Origin: an uncultured Sulfitobacter sp.
GTDB taxonomy: Bacteria > Pseudomonadota > Alphaproteobacteria > Rhodobacterales > Rhodobacteraceae
Length of the DNA stretch: 64,000 nt
Direction: 5' to 3'
NCBI GenBank assembly: GCA_938003685.1
Contig: CALKXT010000041.1
Location: 1 to 64,000, forward strand
The position numbers and the translations under genes were made by a program. The notes beneath the pieces are model-generated. The model worked only from the letters and a program-made list of their open reading frames with translations, was not told the origin of the DNA and did no database searches. This document shows, piece after piece, positions 37,401 to 45,797 of this stretch. Every line of letters starts with the position of its first letter. Positions within the stretch are counted from its first letter, which is position 1.

Positions 37401-37875
37401 ACAACGGTTGCGTTGGTGTTTGGGGATGATGCAGGCAGGATGGAAACATTTGGGTGCAATTATTGAGGGACGCAAGTTGGGCCTGATCTCGCTGCCTGAT
37501 CTCGCGATCTTTGGCTATCTTATGCCACTTATCGCACCACTGGCAGACTTGTTCCTGTTGATCTTGATCTATGATTATTTTGCAGGTGGCGGCACCGTGC
37601 CCCAAGGTGACACGACACTATCAACGGGATCATTTTTGCTGGCCTACCTAGCGCTACCGATATTCGAAGTGATTACGGTCGCCATCGCATTCAAACTTGA
37701 TCCGAAAGAAGACCGCCGCTTGATGTTGTTGATCCCGTTCCAGCGCATCATCTATCGCCAACTGTTGTACTTTTCAGTCATTCGGGCACTTTGGCGTGCG
37801 TTTTCGGGGTCTTTGGCCAACTGGGGCAGGGGCAACCGGACAGGTTTCCAATTTGATCAGTCAAAGCTCACATGA
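34441..37875 (+). CDS. GH18-like / NodB polysaccharide deacetylase / GT2 synthase fusion
   Basis: A 1144-residue three-part protein. After a membrane anchor (about residues 40-60, YSALMLLAAILVWIFIFSIA), residues of about 70-450 resemble a glycoside hydrolase 18-like barrel with a degenerate active-site strand (GLCIDASSLTEE). Around 500-700 lies a NodB deacetylase with TFDDGP, HTYSHPHM, DIVPRDW and LLHDGGG. After a helix, residues from about 770 form a processive GT2 with VVDDGSSDDT, CIDADSQ, TEDADM and QRLRW, followed by three or four helices. The parts recall PgaB plus PgaC of poly-N-acetylglucosamine synthesis, combined in one chain. The start is TTG 34441 or GTG 34444. It overlaps the DUF3131 gene by four bases. 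Confidence 0.9.
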   Translation: MVRQVGKSAHTFRDPRIGRGLSDRVFADPSNRRRGRILYSALMLLAAILVWIFIFSIALVSTQELEAALPDDVVTLKGHFYQTGDHEHAQVSPDHIASIPAIDVYHQQEALEYRCQPGEADRPRGAVQRVYAMLPSALPWAAQSLEQSCDVIDVIMPAWFDVQLGADQVEVIGLEDDAREAMRGYVAARNGRIEVMPVVAFNQAIARLYGDPGGRSEIVAALTEFIEQVDKPGELAGLCIDASSLTEEGSSAFASVLRPLSEVMRVQGMRPCVALPGSAPDGMFVIANRFADVVIAKVFEEPWVGSAPQPIAADDWFDRRVGSVQSAVDVEKLVIAMGTFSVDWTSGSPKPKIIPFAEAMALMVAAKTKPKYEPFAGNAQSVFVDAKGMQHRLWMLDAGSAHNQLMILKRRGVQSAAVWSLGYEDPGIWAVLDQAVKAKALSSDSLSNLVFANYVDRLGKGPFVAPVSMPVVGEREVMIDPQTNRIMAMEYTQLPQPSIVRLYGGGQTNKVVLTFDDGPHKIHTPATLAVLKSTNTPGTFFVLGSSAIKAPELVERILEEGHEIGSHTYSHPHMGDLSAGRAIVEVNSVQLLVNGITGKNMRLYREPYMRSGGPITSKEVASLMPLEKAGYIIAGMDIVPRDWLARPAEDLTKDIIAQVEENAGGVVLLHDGGGDQSEMVKALPVVIKTLREKGYVFTSMANFLETTPETLLPNAEGMQSTFNNVSFKAVGSGWSLLELVFWTVLVIGLVRAIILLILTALRKRHVGPDTSEAPSVTVVIPAFNEAKVIGRCIDYVLATQYTDFDVIVVDDGSSDDTYMAAMAFADHPLVTVITQSNGGKAAAMNAALFETDSDVLICIDADSQLHPQAVGLMAAHFSDPKIGAVAGRVVVGNRTNILTRLQALEYITAQSIERRAKEVLNAITVVPGAIGAWRTNALMEAGIFSTETLTEDADMTMAIIRSDYRVVYEDRAVAVTETPATVSGLMAQRLRWCLGMMQAGWKHLGAIIEGRKLGLISLPDLAIFGYLMPLIAPLADLFLLILIYDYFAGGGTVPQGDTTLSTGSFLLAYLALPIFEVITVAIAFKLDPKEDRRLMLLIPFQRIIYRQLLYFSVIRALWRAFSGSLANWGRGNRTGFQFDQSKLT

Positions 37876-40430
37876 TGGACCGGAGGACATTCCTTAAATG
37901 GGGGCTTGCTGCGCCCATCATACTTAGCCCTTTGCAAGGGGGGGCTAATACGCAGGCCCCGCAAAATACCATTGTCGTTTTAGACGACGTTGGGCCTGAT
38001 ACAGACGCTGAAGGTTTGGCAATCGTGCTAAATGCTTTTGCAAAGCAAGGTTTGCCTGTGTCTTGTTTGGTTGAGGCCAATGAACAACGTCGTTTGACCG
38101 CTGAGCATCCAGTGTCTCAATTACTGCGCGCTCAACGCAAAAAACTACCCGGCCTGTTTGAAGTTCTGCCTGTTGTGCCTGACTTGGGCTTGCTCACCCC
38201 ATACTTTCAGGCGCGCGCGGTTTATCAGGCGCAAATTGATTTATTCACGAGCGTTTGGGGTGATGACATTGCGGATATGGGTACGTTCAATCCACAATCC
38301 ATCGGCTGTGATTTTGTCGAACGCCCATTGGCACCATCGGGCGTGCGGGCCAGTGGTATCCGCAATGTGCTGATGCGCCCGAGCGCAACAACGCCAGTTC
38401 GTCCCGAAGCTTGGGATGACGGTGTGTTGCGTATGATTGGTGGTAAAAGGGTGCAATTAAGTACCTATAAAGCAGCTACTTCAGGCTCGACCGCGCCGCG
38501 CGTTGAGCGTGTTTTTTATGTGTCCGCATCAGAAATTTCTCAAACGGCACTGGCCCGATTAGATGTTGCCGCTTCGCAATTCGCCGCAGGTATTCAGGTG
38601 CAAGATGGGGCTAACTGGTCAAGCCCAATCCTAGCCTCTGACATTCAATTTCGCGATGCCTATGGGTATCGGCGTAATATGGGCCTGCATTTCTTTTTGG
38701 ACGAAAATGCCAACGACGATGATCGCGCAACCTTGGCTGATTTTCGTCTTGATCTAATCAAGGCAGGTGTTCCCTCAAGCTTTGGTGCGCCTGTGGGGCC
38801 GACTGCCAAGGCCACAACAGGAACCGGGTATTGGGTCGACGTTCAAGGGATGACTGGTGCGGATTCACCGCTGCGTCCGCTTGAGGTTTTTGGGGAAGGC
38901 ACGCAATTGACTTCGGCCACATCACCCACGCCGGGTGCCTATGGCATGGGTGTTCAACTCAGTGATTTGAATGACCTTGGCAATGCCGGGATCGATCTTA
39001 ATAACAATATACATGTTCCTACTTTCCACGTGGATGATGCCGCTAGCGTGGTGCGGTTGGCTGAGGGCGCATTTGGCACCGATGATTTTGTTGTTTTGGT
39101 CACTGCATCTGCGCTGGGCAGTCGCTCGCAACGGTCCTTGATGAAAGATGCGCTGCTTGGCCTTGCTGATGACGGCATTACCAGTTCAAAGACCTTGCCA
39201 AATTATGTGCGCAGTATCGTGCCAACAGGTGCCTACATCTCGCATTTCCGGCGCACAGTTGCATATGAGATGGCAAGCCAGCCAAACCGTGGGGCGCCAG
39301 ATGCACAAGCGATTGAGCGTTATATGGAAGACGCCAAAATTGCATGGGGCTATTTTCAGCGGTGGACCGACAAAAAGACAGGCCTGTGTCCCGCAACGGT
39401 AAATTTTTCACCCGGCAACGAAGAGCTGCATAAAGCGGTTACAATGTGGGATGTAGGCAGTCACATAAATGCACTGATTGCGGCCTATGATCTGAAGCTG
39501 GTGACAAAGACGCAATTTCAGCGCGCTGTAAAAAAGATTTTGCCCAACATCGCCGGGCGTCGGTCCCAAGGGCGATTGTTACCACAGGGTTGGATTGCGA
39601 CGGATCGTATCAAATGGGGGACCAAAGACTTTGACGGCTGTGATGCAGGTCGGTTGATGGCGGCACTTTATAATCTTGATAGCCACCCAGCAGCACAGGA
39701 CAAAGCCGCCAAGATTGTCGCGGCATGGGACCTGCGTGATGTTGTGATTGATGGGGTTATCTATTCGGTGCAGCAAGGCGAATTGGAAACCACATTTAGA
39801 TCTCATTGTTCACATTACGCAGCTTGGGCGTTTCGCACATGGGGGATTGAGGTGCGTTCCCCCTATGAGGTCTTTGACGGTGTCAGCAATGCAGATGGCA
39901 AAATGGCGGTGCTTGAGGTTGGCGGTCATATTGGGCCGATGGGGGCAGAACCATTGCTGCTTGAGGCTATCGAACTGGGCATGTCAGCGGAATCTGCGTA
40001 CCTCGCGGATGTGTTATTCGCAGCGCAGTTGGAAGAGTACGATGACACAGGTCGTTTAACCTGCGTTTCTGAAGGGCCTATTGATCGCGCGCCATGGTTT
40101 ACCTATCAGGGCATCCAATTTGACGCACCGGGCCGGGTATGGGCGACGGATACCGTTGCTGGATTGGACGAACACCGCTCTCCTGAATTCCGGGAAAAGA
40201 ATGCGGTGATCAGTTCCAAAGGGGCTTACCTTTGGGCGGCATACAAGGATCACAGCTATTGCGACATGTTGGTTGAGTATGTGCGCGAAAAGGCTCGTTC
40301 ATCTAACGGATTTTCATCAAGTATTTATCAATCGACGGGCAAGGCGACGTCGACCTACGCGGACATCAATACCAACGCGATCATCTTGCAATCCATTGCC
40401 CAGATCATGAAGAATGCGGGTGGTGCATAA
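37872..40430 (+). CDS. Tat-exported DUF3131 family protein
   Basis: An 852-residue protein with a twin-arginine signal (DRRTFLKWGLAAPIIL). The N-terminal half has a deacetylase-like feel (TIVVLDDVGPDTDAEGLAIV). The C-terminal part, from about residue 480, is a DUF3131 domain: AWGYFQRWTDKKTGL, TMWDVGSHINALIAAYDL and CDAGRLMAALYNL. DUF3131 proteins have the alpha/alpha-toroid look of glycan-active enzymes. Translation is coupled to the synthase fusion gene, so it probably works on the same exopolysaccharide outside the inner membrane. Confidence 0.85.
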   Translation: MMDRRTFLKWGLAAPIILSPLQGGANTQAPQNTIVVLDDVGPDTDAEGLAIVLNAFAKQGLPVSCLVEANEQRRLTAEHPVSQLLRAQRKKLPGLFEVLPVVPDLGLLTPYFQARAVYQAQIDLFTSVWGDDIADMGTFNPQSIGCDFVERPLAPSGVRASGIRNVLMRPSATTPVRPEAWDDGVLRMIGGKRVQLSTYKAATSGSTAPRVERVFYVSASEISQTALARLDVAASQFAAGIQVQDGANWSSPILASDIQFRDAYGYRRNMGLHFFLDENANDDDRATLADFRLDLIKAGVPSSFGAPVGPTAKATTGTGYWVDVQGMTGADSPLRPLEVFGEGTQLTSATSPTPGAYGMGVQLSDLNDLGNAGIDLNNNIHVPTFHVDDAASVVRLAEGAFGTDDFVVLVTASALGSRSQRSLMKDALLGLADDGITSSKTLPNYVRSIVPTGAYISHFRRTVAYEMASQPNRGAPDAQAIERYMEDAKIAWGYFQRWTDKKTGLCPATVNFSPGNEELHKAVTMWDVGSHINALIAAYDLKLVTKTQFQRAVKKILPNIAGRRSQGRLLPQGWIATDRIKWGTKDFDGCDAGRLMAALYNLDSHPAAQDKAAKIVAAWDLRDVVIDGVIYSVQQGELETTFRSHCSHYAAWAFRTWGIEVRSPYEVFDGVSNADGKMAVLEVGGHIGPMGAEPLLLEAIELGMSAESAYLADVLFAAQLEEYDDTGRLTCVSEGPIDRAPWFTYQGIQFDAPGRVWATDTVAGLDEHRSPEFREKNAVISSKGAYLWAAYKDHSYCDMLVEYVREKARSSNGFSSSIYQSTGKATSTYADINTNAIILQSIAQIMKNAGGA

Positions 40431-40502
40431 GGCCATGATGTGGATGCGTAAGCAGTATTTGTACCTGCACGCAGCATTGGCTATTGATACCCAAAAGGGG
40501 AT

Positions 40503-41246
40503 TTGGCAGTGGCAGTGAAACGCGCGATTGTATTTATGGTATGGGGCGATAAATACGTGTCCCACGTCGCTGATTGTGTACGCGAAAGCCAACTGCCTGA
40601 TGTCCCAGTCTACTTGCTGACGGATGCAGAGTCAGACACGTCATGCTTGCAATCGCATGTGCAAGTGATCCGCTGTGATATTCGCTATGCTGGCAAACTC
40701 GCCAAGCTTGAATTGATGCGAAACCTGCCGCAAGACCTTGAGATTGTGCTATTTTTAGATGTCGATACGCGGGTGTTGGGTGATATTTCAATCGGGTTTG
40801 AAAAGGCGCAGAGATACGGTATCGCCATGGCTCCGGCTCCGCATTATTCGCTCGAACATTTCCGCGACTTTGGTCAAGTGATGGATCGCGAAGGTGTGCC
40901 GCGTCAGGGTCAACTGCTATATAATTCTGGGGTGCTGTTTTTCGATGCGCAATCCGAAACGATCCGCGAAGTCTTCCGACTTGCTTGTGAGATTGCGGAA
41001 AGGGACGAAACTACGCCGTGGGGTGATCAAACCTATATCACGCTTGCGATGGAAATTTTGGATGTGAACCCATACACATTGTCACCCAGCTTTAATCATC
41101 GTGGCTTTGGTGAAATGGTTAGTGGGTCAGTTCGTATTTGGCATTCATACAACCCTGTGCCAACGGATGCTGGAGACCTCGAATATGGCTATCTGCATCG
41201 GCATGAAAATGGTGCCTTTGTCCGCGCTCTTAAAGTGCCAAAATAG
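40503..41246 (+). CDS. GT8-like glycosyltransferase
   Basis: About 247 residues with a nucleotide-sugar fold: AIVFMVWGDKYVSHVADCV at the start, ELMRNLPQDLEIVLFLDVDTRV with a DxD metal motif near residue 87, and YNSGVLFFD followed by WGDQTYI, as in GT8 and related families. The TTG at 40503 and two GTG codons (40509, 40515) are possible starts. AAGGGG just upstream best fits GTG 40509. It runs into the first sulfotransferase gene without a gap. Confidence 0.75.
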   Translation: MAVAVKRAIVFMVWGDKYVSHVADCVRESQLPDVPVYLLTDAESDTSCLQSHVQVIRCDIRYAGKLAKLELMRNLPQDLEIVLFLDVDTRVLGDISIGFEKAQRYGIAMAPAPHYSLEHFRDFGQVMDREGVPRQGQLLYNSGVLFFDAQSETIREVFRLACEIAERDETTPWGDQTYITLAMEILDVNPYTLSPSFNHRGFGEMVSGSVRIWHSYNPVPTDAGDLEYGYLHRHENGAFVRALKVPK

Positions 41247-42113
41247 ATGTCTAAAATCACTTCTCTGAAGGGGCTCGAAGCGATCAAGCGATTGGTGATC
41301 GTCGTGGGGTGCCAACGCTCTGGGACCACTTTGTTGGGCCAAGTGATTGGCGCTCAGCCTGGATGTGTTTTGATCGATGAGTTCGAAGGCTTGTATCCGT
41401 GGTTTCACGCTGTCGCGGATCAAATGCCTGATGCGCAAATGCTGACAGCCAAGCTGATTGCGCAGGCACGTGAGAAGTACGGTGATTTTGCGCGACGTTT
41501 TGTTGAGCATGGGGCTGGTTTGGACGCGGCAGTCGAGACTCTGGTGCTCAAAGCCCCGAACCTGACCTTTGAAGCTGCAAAGGTTGCTGGCCTTGGTTTG
41601 CCCGTCTATGTGATCTACCCGGTGCGCGATCCACGCGCAGTGGTTGCCTCAATGTTGCGGTTGAAGAATATCAACTTTGTCGAAAATCAGCGCCGGTTTT
41701 TGCAAGGGCATCCAAAGCTCATCACGGACTATCAATCGGCGTTTGGTGTGATTGATGATGACACTTCGCCGCTTTGGAAACGTGCCGCAAAAGTATGGAT
41801 GATTAAATCGGATCTGGCGCAAATCTTTGTGGATCAAGCGCTGCCGTTGCTGCAATTCACCTATGAGGATTTTGTTGCGGCTCCTTTTGAATGGACTGAC
41901 AAGATCAGGACGTACTGCAATCTGAATGGCGCAGGAGCTGCCTGCGCGCACCAAGGTGTATATATAGGCAAGGGTCCAGGTGGCACAGATCGACAGCGCC
42001 CCGTTGATGCGATATCTTTGCGCCATTGGCAGCAAGATTTAAGTGCCGATTTGGCTGCAAATATTTTGGCAGCTTCACAACCCGTGGCAACGAGGTTTGG
42101 CTATGATGGATAA
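41247..42113 (+). CDS. Sulfotransferase family protein 1
   Basis: A 288-residue P-loop protein with the 5'-PAPS-binding loop VVGCQRSGTTLLGQVI near the N-terminus and a 3'-phosphate loop region YPVRDPRAVVASMLRLK. LLQFTYEDFVAAP is the usual late strand. It would transfer sulfate from PAPS to a glycan or lipid hydroxyl. The ATG follows the previous stop directly, and its end overlaps the next sulfotransferase gene by 11 bases. Confidence 0.9.
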   Translation: MSKITSLKGLEAIKRLVIVVGCQRSGTTLLGQVIGAQPGCVLIDEFEGLYPWFHAVADQMPDAQMLTAKLIAQAREKYGDFARRFVEHGAGLDAAVETLVLKAPNLTFEAAKVAGLGLPVYVIYPVRDPRAVVASMLRLKNINFVENQRRFLQGHPKLITDYQSAFGVIDDDTSPLWKRAAKVWMIKSDLAQIFVDQALPLLQFTYEDFVAAPFEWTDKIRTYCNLNGAGAACAHQGVYIGKGPGGTDRQRPVDAISLRHWQQDLSADLAANILAASQPVATRFGYDG

Positions 42114-42927
42114 TACAGGACTTTGGTCTGCAGGAGATGCTGGGCAATCGTCACCGATCATTTTGCTGGGCAGAGGTGGCGGTGGTACACGTTTATTGTC
42201 AGAATTTGTGACGTCGCTGGACGTGTTCATGGGTAATGAATTGAACGTCAGTTTCGACTCCGTTGAGTGGGTCAAAACGATCTACGACCTTTCGATATCA
42301 CACTGGAGTGAAGGGCAAGCAGATGACGCAGCGGTAATCGAGCATTTGCGCGCCACTGCTGCGCAGGTTCTAAATGCAGGTGGCAAGGCTAAGTCAGATG
42401 CTTGGGGGTGGAAGTTACCAGAAACCACGCTCATTGCGCCGCTGATTTGTCGTGCGTTCCCGAATGCGAGCATTATCCACCTTGTTCGTCATCCTGTTAC
42501 GACCTGTTGCCGGCGCAGCCATATGACATCGCGCCCGGGCACACCGATGGGGATGGCCGCATTGTCGGCTGCGTACCGCTATATAGGTCGTGATGTTGAA
42601 AGCATTGCAAACGATCCAACCCACATCCGCAACGCGGCCAGTTGGGCATTTCAGGTCGACATTGTGCTCAAGACATTTGCTAAAGCTAAATTGAAGTCGT
42701 TGCCGCTGACTGTCACATATGAAGGTATATGTTCACATTCGGTGCAAACAGCGCAGAAGATTTCTGATTATCTGGGGTTAAATACGCCCGCGCAAACCAA
42801 CCCATTTTCTGTGGATGCAAACCGTACTTGTGCTGTTGCCATAGACGGTGATGAAGCAGCAGAGGTTTGGGAAATTTGCCAATCTGAGGCCATGCAATTG
42901 GGCTATGAACAAGCGGTCATCACTTGA
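42103..42927 (+). CDS. Sulfotransferase-like P-loop protein 2
   Basis: About 274 residues starting MMDNTGLWSAGD (ATG 42103 or 42106). The longer track start at 42043 lies inside the preceding gene and adds no family sequence. The nucleotide-binding loop reads IILLGRGGGGTRLLSEF, a glycine-rich variant of the sulfotransferase PAPS loop, and IIHLVRHPVTTCC is the 3'-phosphate loop. PLTVTYEGIC ends the fold. The substrate is unknown. The stop overlaps a TTG start of the next gene. Confidence 0.83.
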   Translation: MMDNTGLWSAGDAGQSSPIILLGRGGGGTRLLSEFVTSLDVFMGNELNVSFDSVEWVKTIYDLSISHWSEGQADDAAVIEHLRATAAQVLNAGGKAKSDAWGWKLPETTLIAPLICRAFPNASIIHLVRHPVTTCCRRSHMTSRPGTPMGMAALSAAYRYIGRDVESIANDPTHIRNAASWAFQVDIVLKTFAKAKLKSLPLTVTYEGICSHSVQTAQKISDYLGLNTPAQTNPFSVDANRTCAVAIDGDEAAEVWEICQSEAMQLGYEQAVIT

Positions 42928-43928
42928 GCCGGATTGTTCTACATGTTGGCGCACCCAAAACGGGTTCCACTTATATTCAGCGGATGATGCAATCGGCACC
43001 TGAATGCATCCGAAAGCAGGGGGTGTATTACCCTGTATTGCCACAGGTTGCTCAAATAGCTGGCAATGCCAAACTACTGGCAAGTAGTATGTTGGGGCAC
43101 GTCACACCCAGTTTCAGACGCGCCTTTCCAGATATTGATCCGATGGCATTGGATCCGGCAGAAATTATGCATGATCTGCTAAAGGGATGGAGGCCAGAGG
43201 TCGAAACGCTGGTGCTGTCCGCGGAAACCATCATGCCGGGTCATGCAGAGAGATTGCGTGCGATGTTACCTAATGACGCCGATATCAAGATCGTGATGTT
43301 CGTGCGACGCCAAGACCTTTGGTTTGAATCTTATTTCAATCAGTTGACCAAGACCGGCAACATCAAATCCAATATGCAGCACTTTATCGATGACGTGATG
43401 CGAAACGAAGTTGGTCGCTATTGCACGCCTGATTGGTTCGCCCAATGGCAGCAGTGGGTGGATGTGTTTGGTTCTTGCAATGTGGTGTTTTTTGACACGG
43501 TCAGACAAGATATTTTTAGTGCATTCCTAAACACGGCAGGCCTGCCAAAGTTAGAAGGTCTGCCAGCGCTCGGGGCACAACAGGTGTCCATGACCAGCCA
43601 CCATCTGGCATATTTGTTAGATATCATGCGGGATCGATCTGGCGCAGACTATGAAAAAGCACGCGCTGTGTGTTTGCGTGTCCCATCTCGTGACGCGCCA
43701 AAGTTGTCGTTTTTGAGTCCGGCGCAACGCAGGGTTATTCGGGGTACATTTGAACGCTCAAATCAGCAATTGATTGGCGTTTTAGGAGTTTCGTCTGTTG
43801 ATGCTCAAATGACTATGTCCGATACTGATGATGATTTTATGACGCTGGAAGCCGTATGGAACACACCAAATTTTGAGTGTTTCAAAGCAGCGTGTGACCT
43901 TGAATTGACCATTGGAACGACACATTGA
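42924..43928 (+). CDS. Sulfotransferase-like P-loop protein 3
   Basis: A 334-residue protein with a P-loop at its very N-terminus (RIVLHVGAPKTGSTYIQRMM) and IKIVMFVRRQDLWFESYFNQ as the second PAPS element. The only start that keeps the first strand is TTG at 42924, which overlaps the preceding stop as TTGA. The first ATG comes after the P-loop. It is more distantly related to proteins 1 and 2, suggesting a different acceptor. Confidence 0.83.
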   Translation: MSRIVLHVGAPKTGSTYIQRMMQSAPECIRKQGVYYPVLPQVAQIAGNAKLLASSMLGHVTPSFRRAFPDIDPMALDPAEIMHDLLKGWRPEVETLVLSAETIMPGHAERLRAMLPNDADIKIVMFVRRQDLWFESYFNQLTKTGNIKSNMQHFIDDVMRNEVGRYCTPDWFAQWQQWVDVFGSCNVVFFDTVRQDIFSAFLNTAGLPKLEGLPALGAQQVSMTSHHLAYLLDIMRDRSGADYEKARAVCLRVPSRDAPKLSFLSPAQRRVIRGTFERSNQQLIGVLGVSSVDAQMTMSDTDDDFMTLEAVWNTPNFECFKAACDLELTIGTTH

Positions 43929-44584
43929 TTTTTGTCTCTCGAAAACTGATATATTTGCATGTCCAGAAAACCGGCGGTAATTCCGTAACCAAAACACTGC
44001 TGCCTTATTCTGACGATAAAATGACGTTGAATAGGTATCAGGATGCGATAAATCGGTTCGGTATCAAAGGTATCTCGCCGCGAAAACACGCAAAACTACC
44101 GGAGTACAAAGAGATTTTGGGAGCCGATTTTGACGATTACAAAGTTGCCCTGACAATACGTGATCCTCTTGCACGGGCTGTATCCCTGTATTTCTCTCCG
44201 CATAAATGGATGGTCGTGGAAGACGAAGAATGGCAATATCAAAAGCCATATTGGGACATCACCCGCTTTGAAAAGCTAGTGACGCACATGTATTCGCTCG
44301 AAGAATTTTTGACGGTAGACGGGCAAATCAGGATGCCCGATCATGTGATGCGGTTTCGAAATTTGCAGCAGAATTTTGCTGATCTTTGTATGGAATATAA
44401 CTTTCCGATGCAGGATTTCGAGCTGCCTGTCGCAAACGTGTCTGCTGCGTCTCACGCTTTGCGAAAGCACGCCTTGTTAGACCCGCGCACCAAGTCTCTT
44501 GTCGATCAGCGGTTTGCGAATGACTACGCGTTGATTTCAAAGTTTCATTTAAAATTTGCTTGGGGTTTGGCGGAGGCTGGTTGA
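43925..44584 (+). CDS. Sulfotransferase family 2-like protein 4
   Basis: A 219-residue protein beginning IFVSRKLIYLHVQKTGGNSV, the form of PAPS loop (HVQKTGG) used by carbohydrate and heparan-type sulfotransferases. VALTIRDPLARAVSLYFS follows as the 3'-phosphate loop. As with the gene before, a TTG start overlapping the stop codon (TTGA) is needed to include the first strand. Confidence 0.83.
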   Translation: MIFVSRKLIYLHVQKTGGNSVTKTLLPYSDDKMTLNRYQDAINRFGIKGISPRKHAKLPEYKEILGADFDDYKVALTIRDPLARAVSLYFSPHKWMVVEDEEWQYQKPYWDITRFEKLVTHMYSLEEFLTVDGQIRMPDHVMRFRNLQQNFADLCMEYNFPMQDFELPVANVSAASHALRKHALLDPRTKSLVDQRFANDYALISKFHLKFAWGLAEAG

Positions 44585-44617
44585 ACTGTAAGCTGTAATA
44601 GATATGGACCGCATAAT

Positions 44618-45529
44618 ATGACTGATCAGCCGAACAAAGCCCCGCGTCTTTCGATCGTTGTGATCCTGCACAATATGCGCCGTGAGGCACCGCGTACCAT
44701 ATACTCGCTATCTTCTGAGTATCAGCAGGGCGTGGATGCAGATGACTATGAATTGATCGTTGTAGAAAATGGTTCTTCCTTGCCGTTAACACCAGACGAA
44801 ATTGCGAATTTTCCGGCAAATGCGTCTTATCATTTCTATGACACGCAATCTGTAAGCCCGGTTGGTGCAATCCAGTTTGGAATGTCGCAGGCCCAAGGCG
44901 AATTTGTGGCACTCATCGTCGATGGCGCACGTATGGTCACGCCGGGAAAAATTGCTAAGACGCTGGGTGCTTTAGAGGGTCTTAAGGAACCATTTATCTG
45001 CTCGCTTGCATGGCATCTAGGTCCTGATGAACAACGATTTTCAATGCAGAATGGTTATGATCGTACCGAAGAGGGGCGACTGTTGGCGTCCATCAATTGG
45101 AAGCAAAACGGCTATCGATTGTTTGAAATTTCGACGCTTGCACCATCGTCACGACATTGGTTCAAAGGTGGAATGCCATCGGAATGTAGCTTTTTCGCGA
45201 TGCGTAAGTCGACCTATGATGCGATGGGGGGCTACGATATTCGCTTTGTCTCACCCGGTGGTGGGTTAATGAACCATGATTTTGTGAACCGTTTGTGGGA
45301 CGTGCCGGGTATCACTCCTGTTGTGCTGTTGGGGGAAGGCAGTTTTCATCAAATGCACGGCGGTGTCGCGACAAATTCCACCGCAAAAGTGCACCCCTTT
45401 CAAATTTTCAAAGAAGAATACGAAGCGATACATCAGCGCGACTATATGGTCGCCCCCTCACCGATGCCGTTCTTTTATGGTGAATACCCCGTCAACGCAG
45501 CACAGTTCATTTCTGAACACCAAAAGTAG
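44618..45529 (+). CDS. Family 2 glycosyltransferase
   Basis: A 303-residue GT2-like protein: RLSIVVILHNMRREAPRTIYSL, DYELIVVENGSS and GEFVALIVDGARMVTPG, where VDGA takes the place of DxD. FFAMRKSTYDAMGGYDIRF lies in the acceptor half. It is the last gene of the glycan locus, 33 bases after the last sulfotransferase gene. It ends about 270 bases before the convergent degP-like gene. Confidence 0.85.
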   Translation: MTDQPNKAPRLSIVVILHNMRREAPRTIYSLSSEYQQGVDADDYELIVVENGSSLPLTPDEIANFPANASYHFYDTQSVSPVGAIQFGMSQAQGEFVALIVDGARMVTPGKIAKTLGALEGLKEPFICSLAWHLGPDEQRFSMQNGYDRTEEGRLLASINWKQNGYRLFEISTLAPSSRHWFKGGMPSECSFFAMRKSTYDAMGGYDIRFVSPGGGLMNHDFVNRLWDVPGITPVVLLGEGSFHQMHGGVATNSTAKVHPFQIFKEEYEAIHQRDYMVAPSPMPFFYGEYPVNAAQFISEHQK

Positions 45530-45729
45530 CCAGCAAAGCTGATTGTTGGGAACGAAATTGCCATGTCCTGCGCTTGTTTGATAACTACCTCAGGTGGCAT
45601 CAGTTGCACGTATTGAAGCGAAAGGCGCCAATATTTTTGTAAATAAACTGCGGAACAATGCAGGTTGAAATACAATGGATATGCCTTGAAATCATGCTCC
45701 GATGCCTCCCCGACATCGAAGCATGACGC

Positions 45730-45752
45730 CCCGCAAACGTATTCTGCGGGGA
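45730..45752. terminator. Stem-loop between convergent genes
   Basis: CCCCGCA and TGCGGGG form a perfect seven-base GC-rich stem with a nine-base loop, between the ends of the glycosyltransferase and degP-like genes. There is no T run on either side, so it is only a candidate terminator for one or both transcripts. Confidence 0.45.
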
Positions 45753-45797
45753 CTATCCGGCGTGGGGGACCAACGCCGAATTTGTGAGGTGCAGTAC

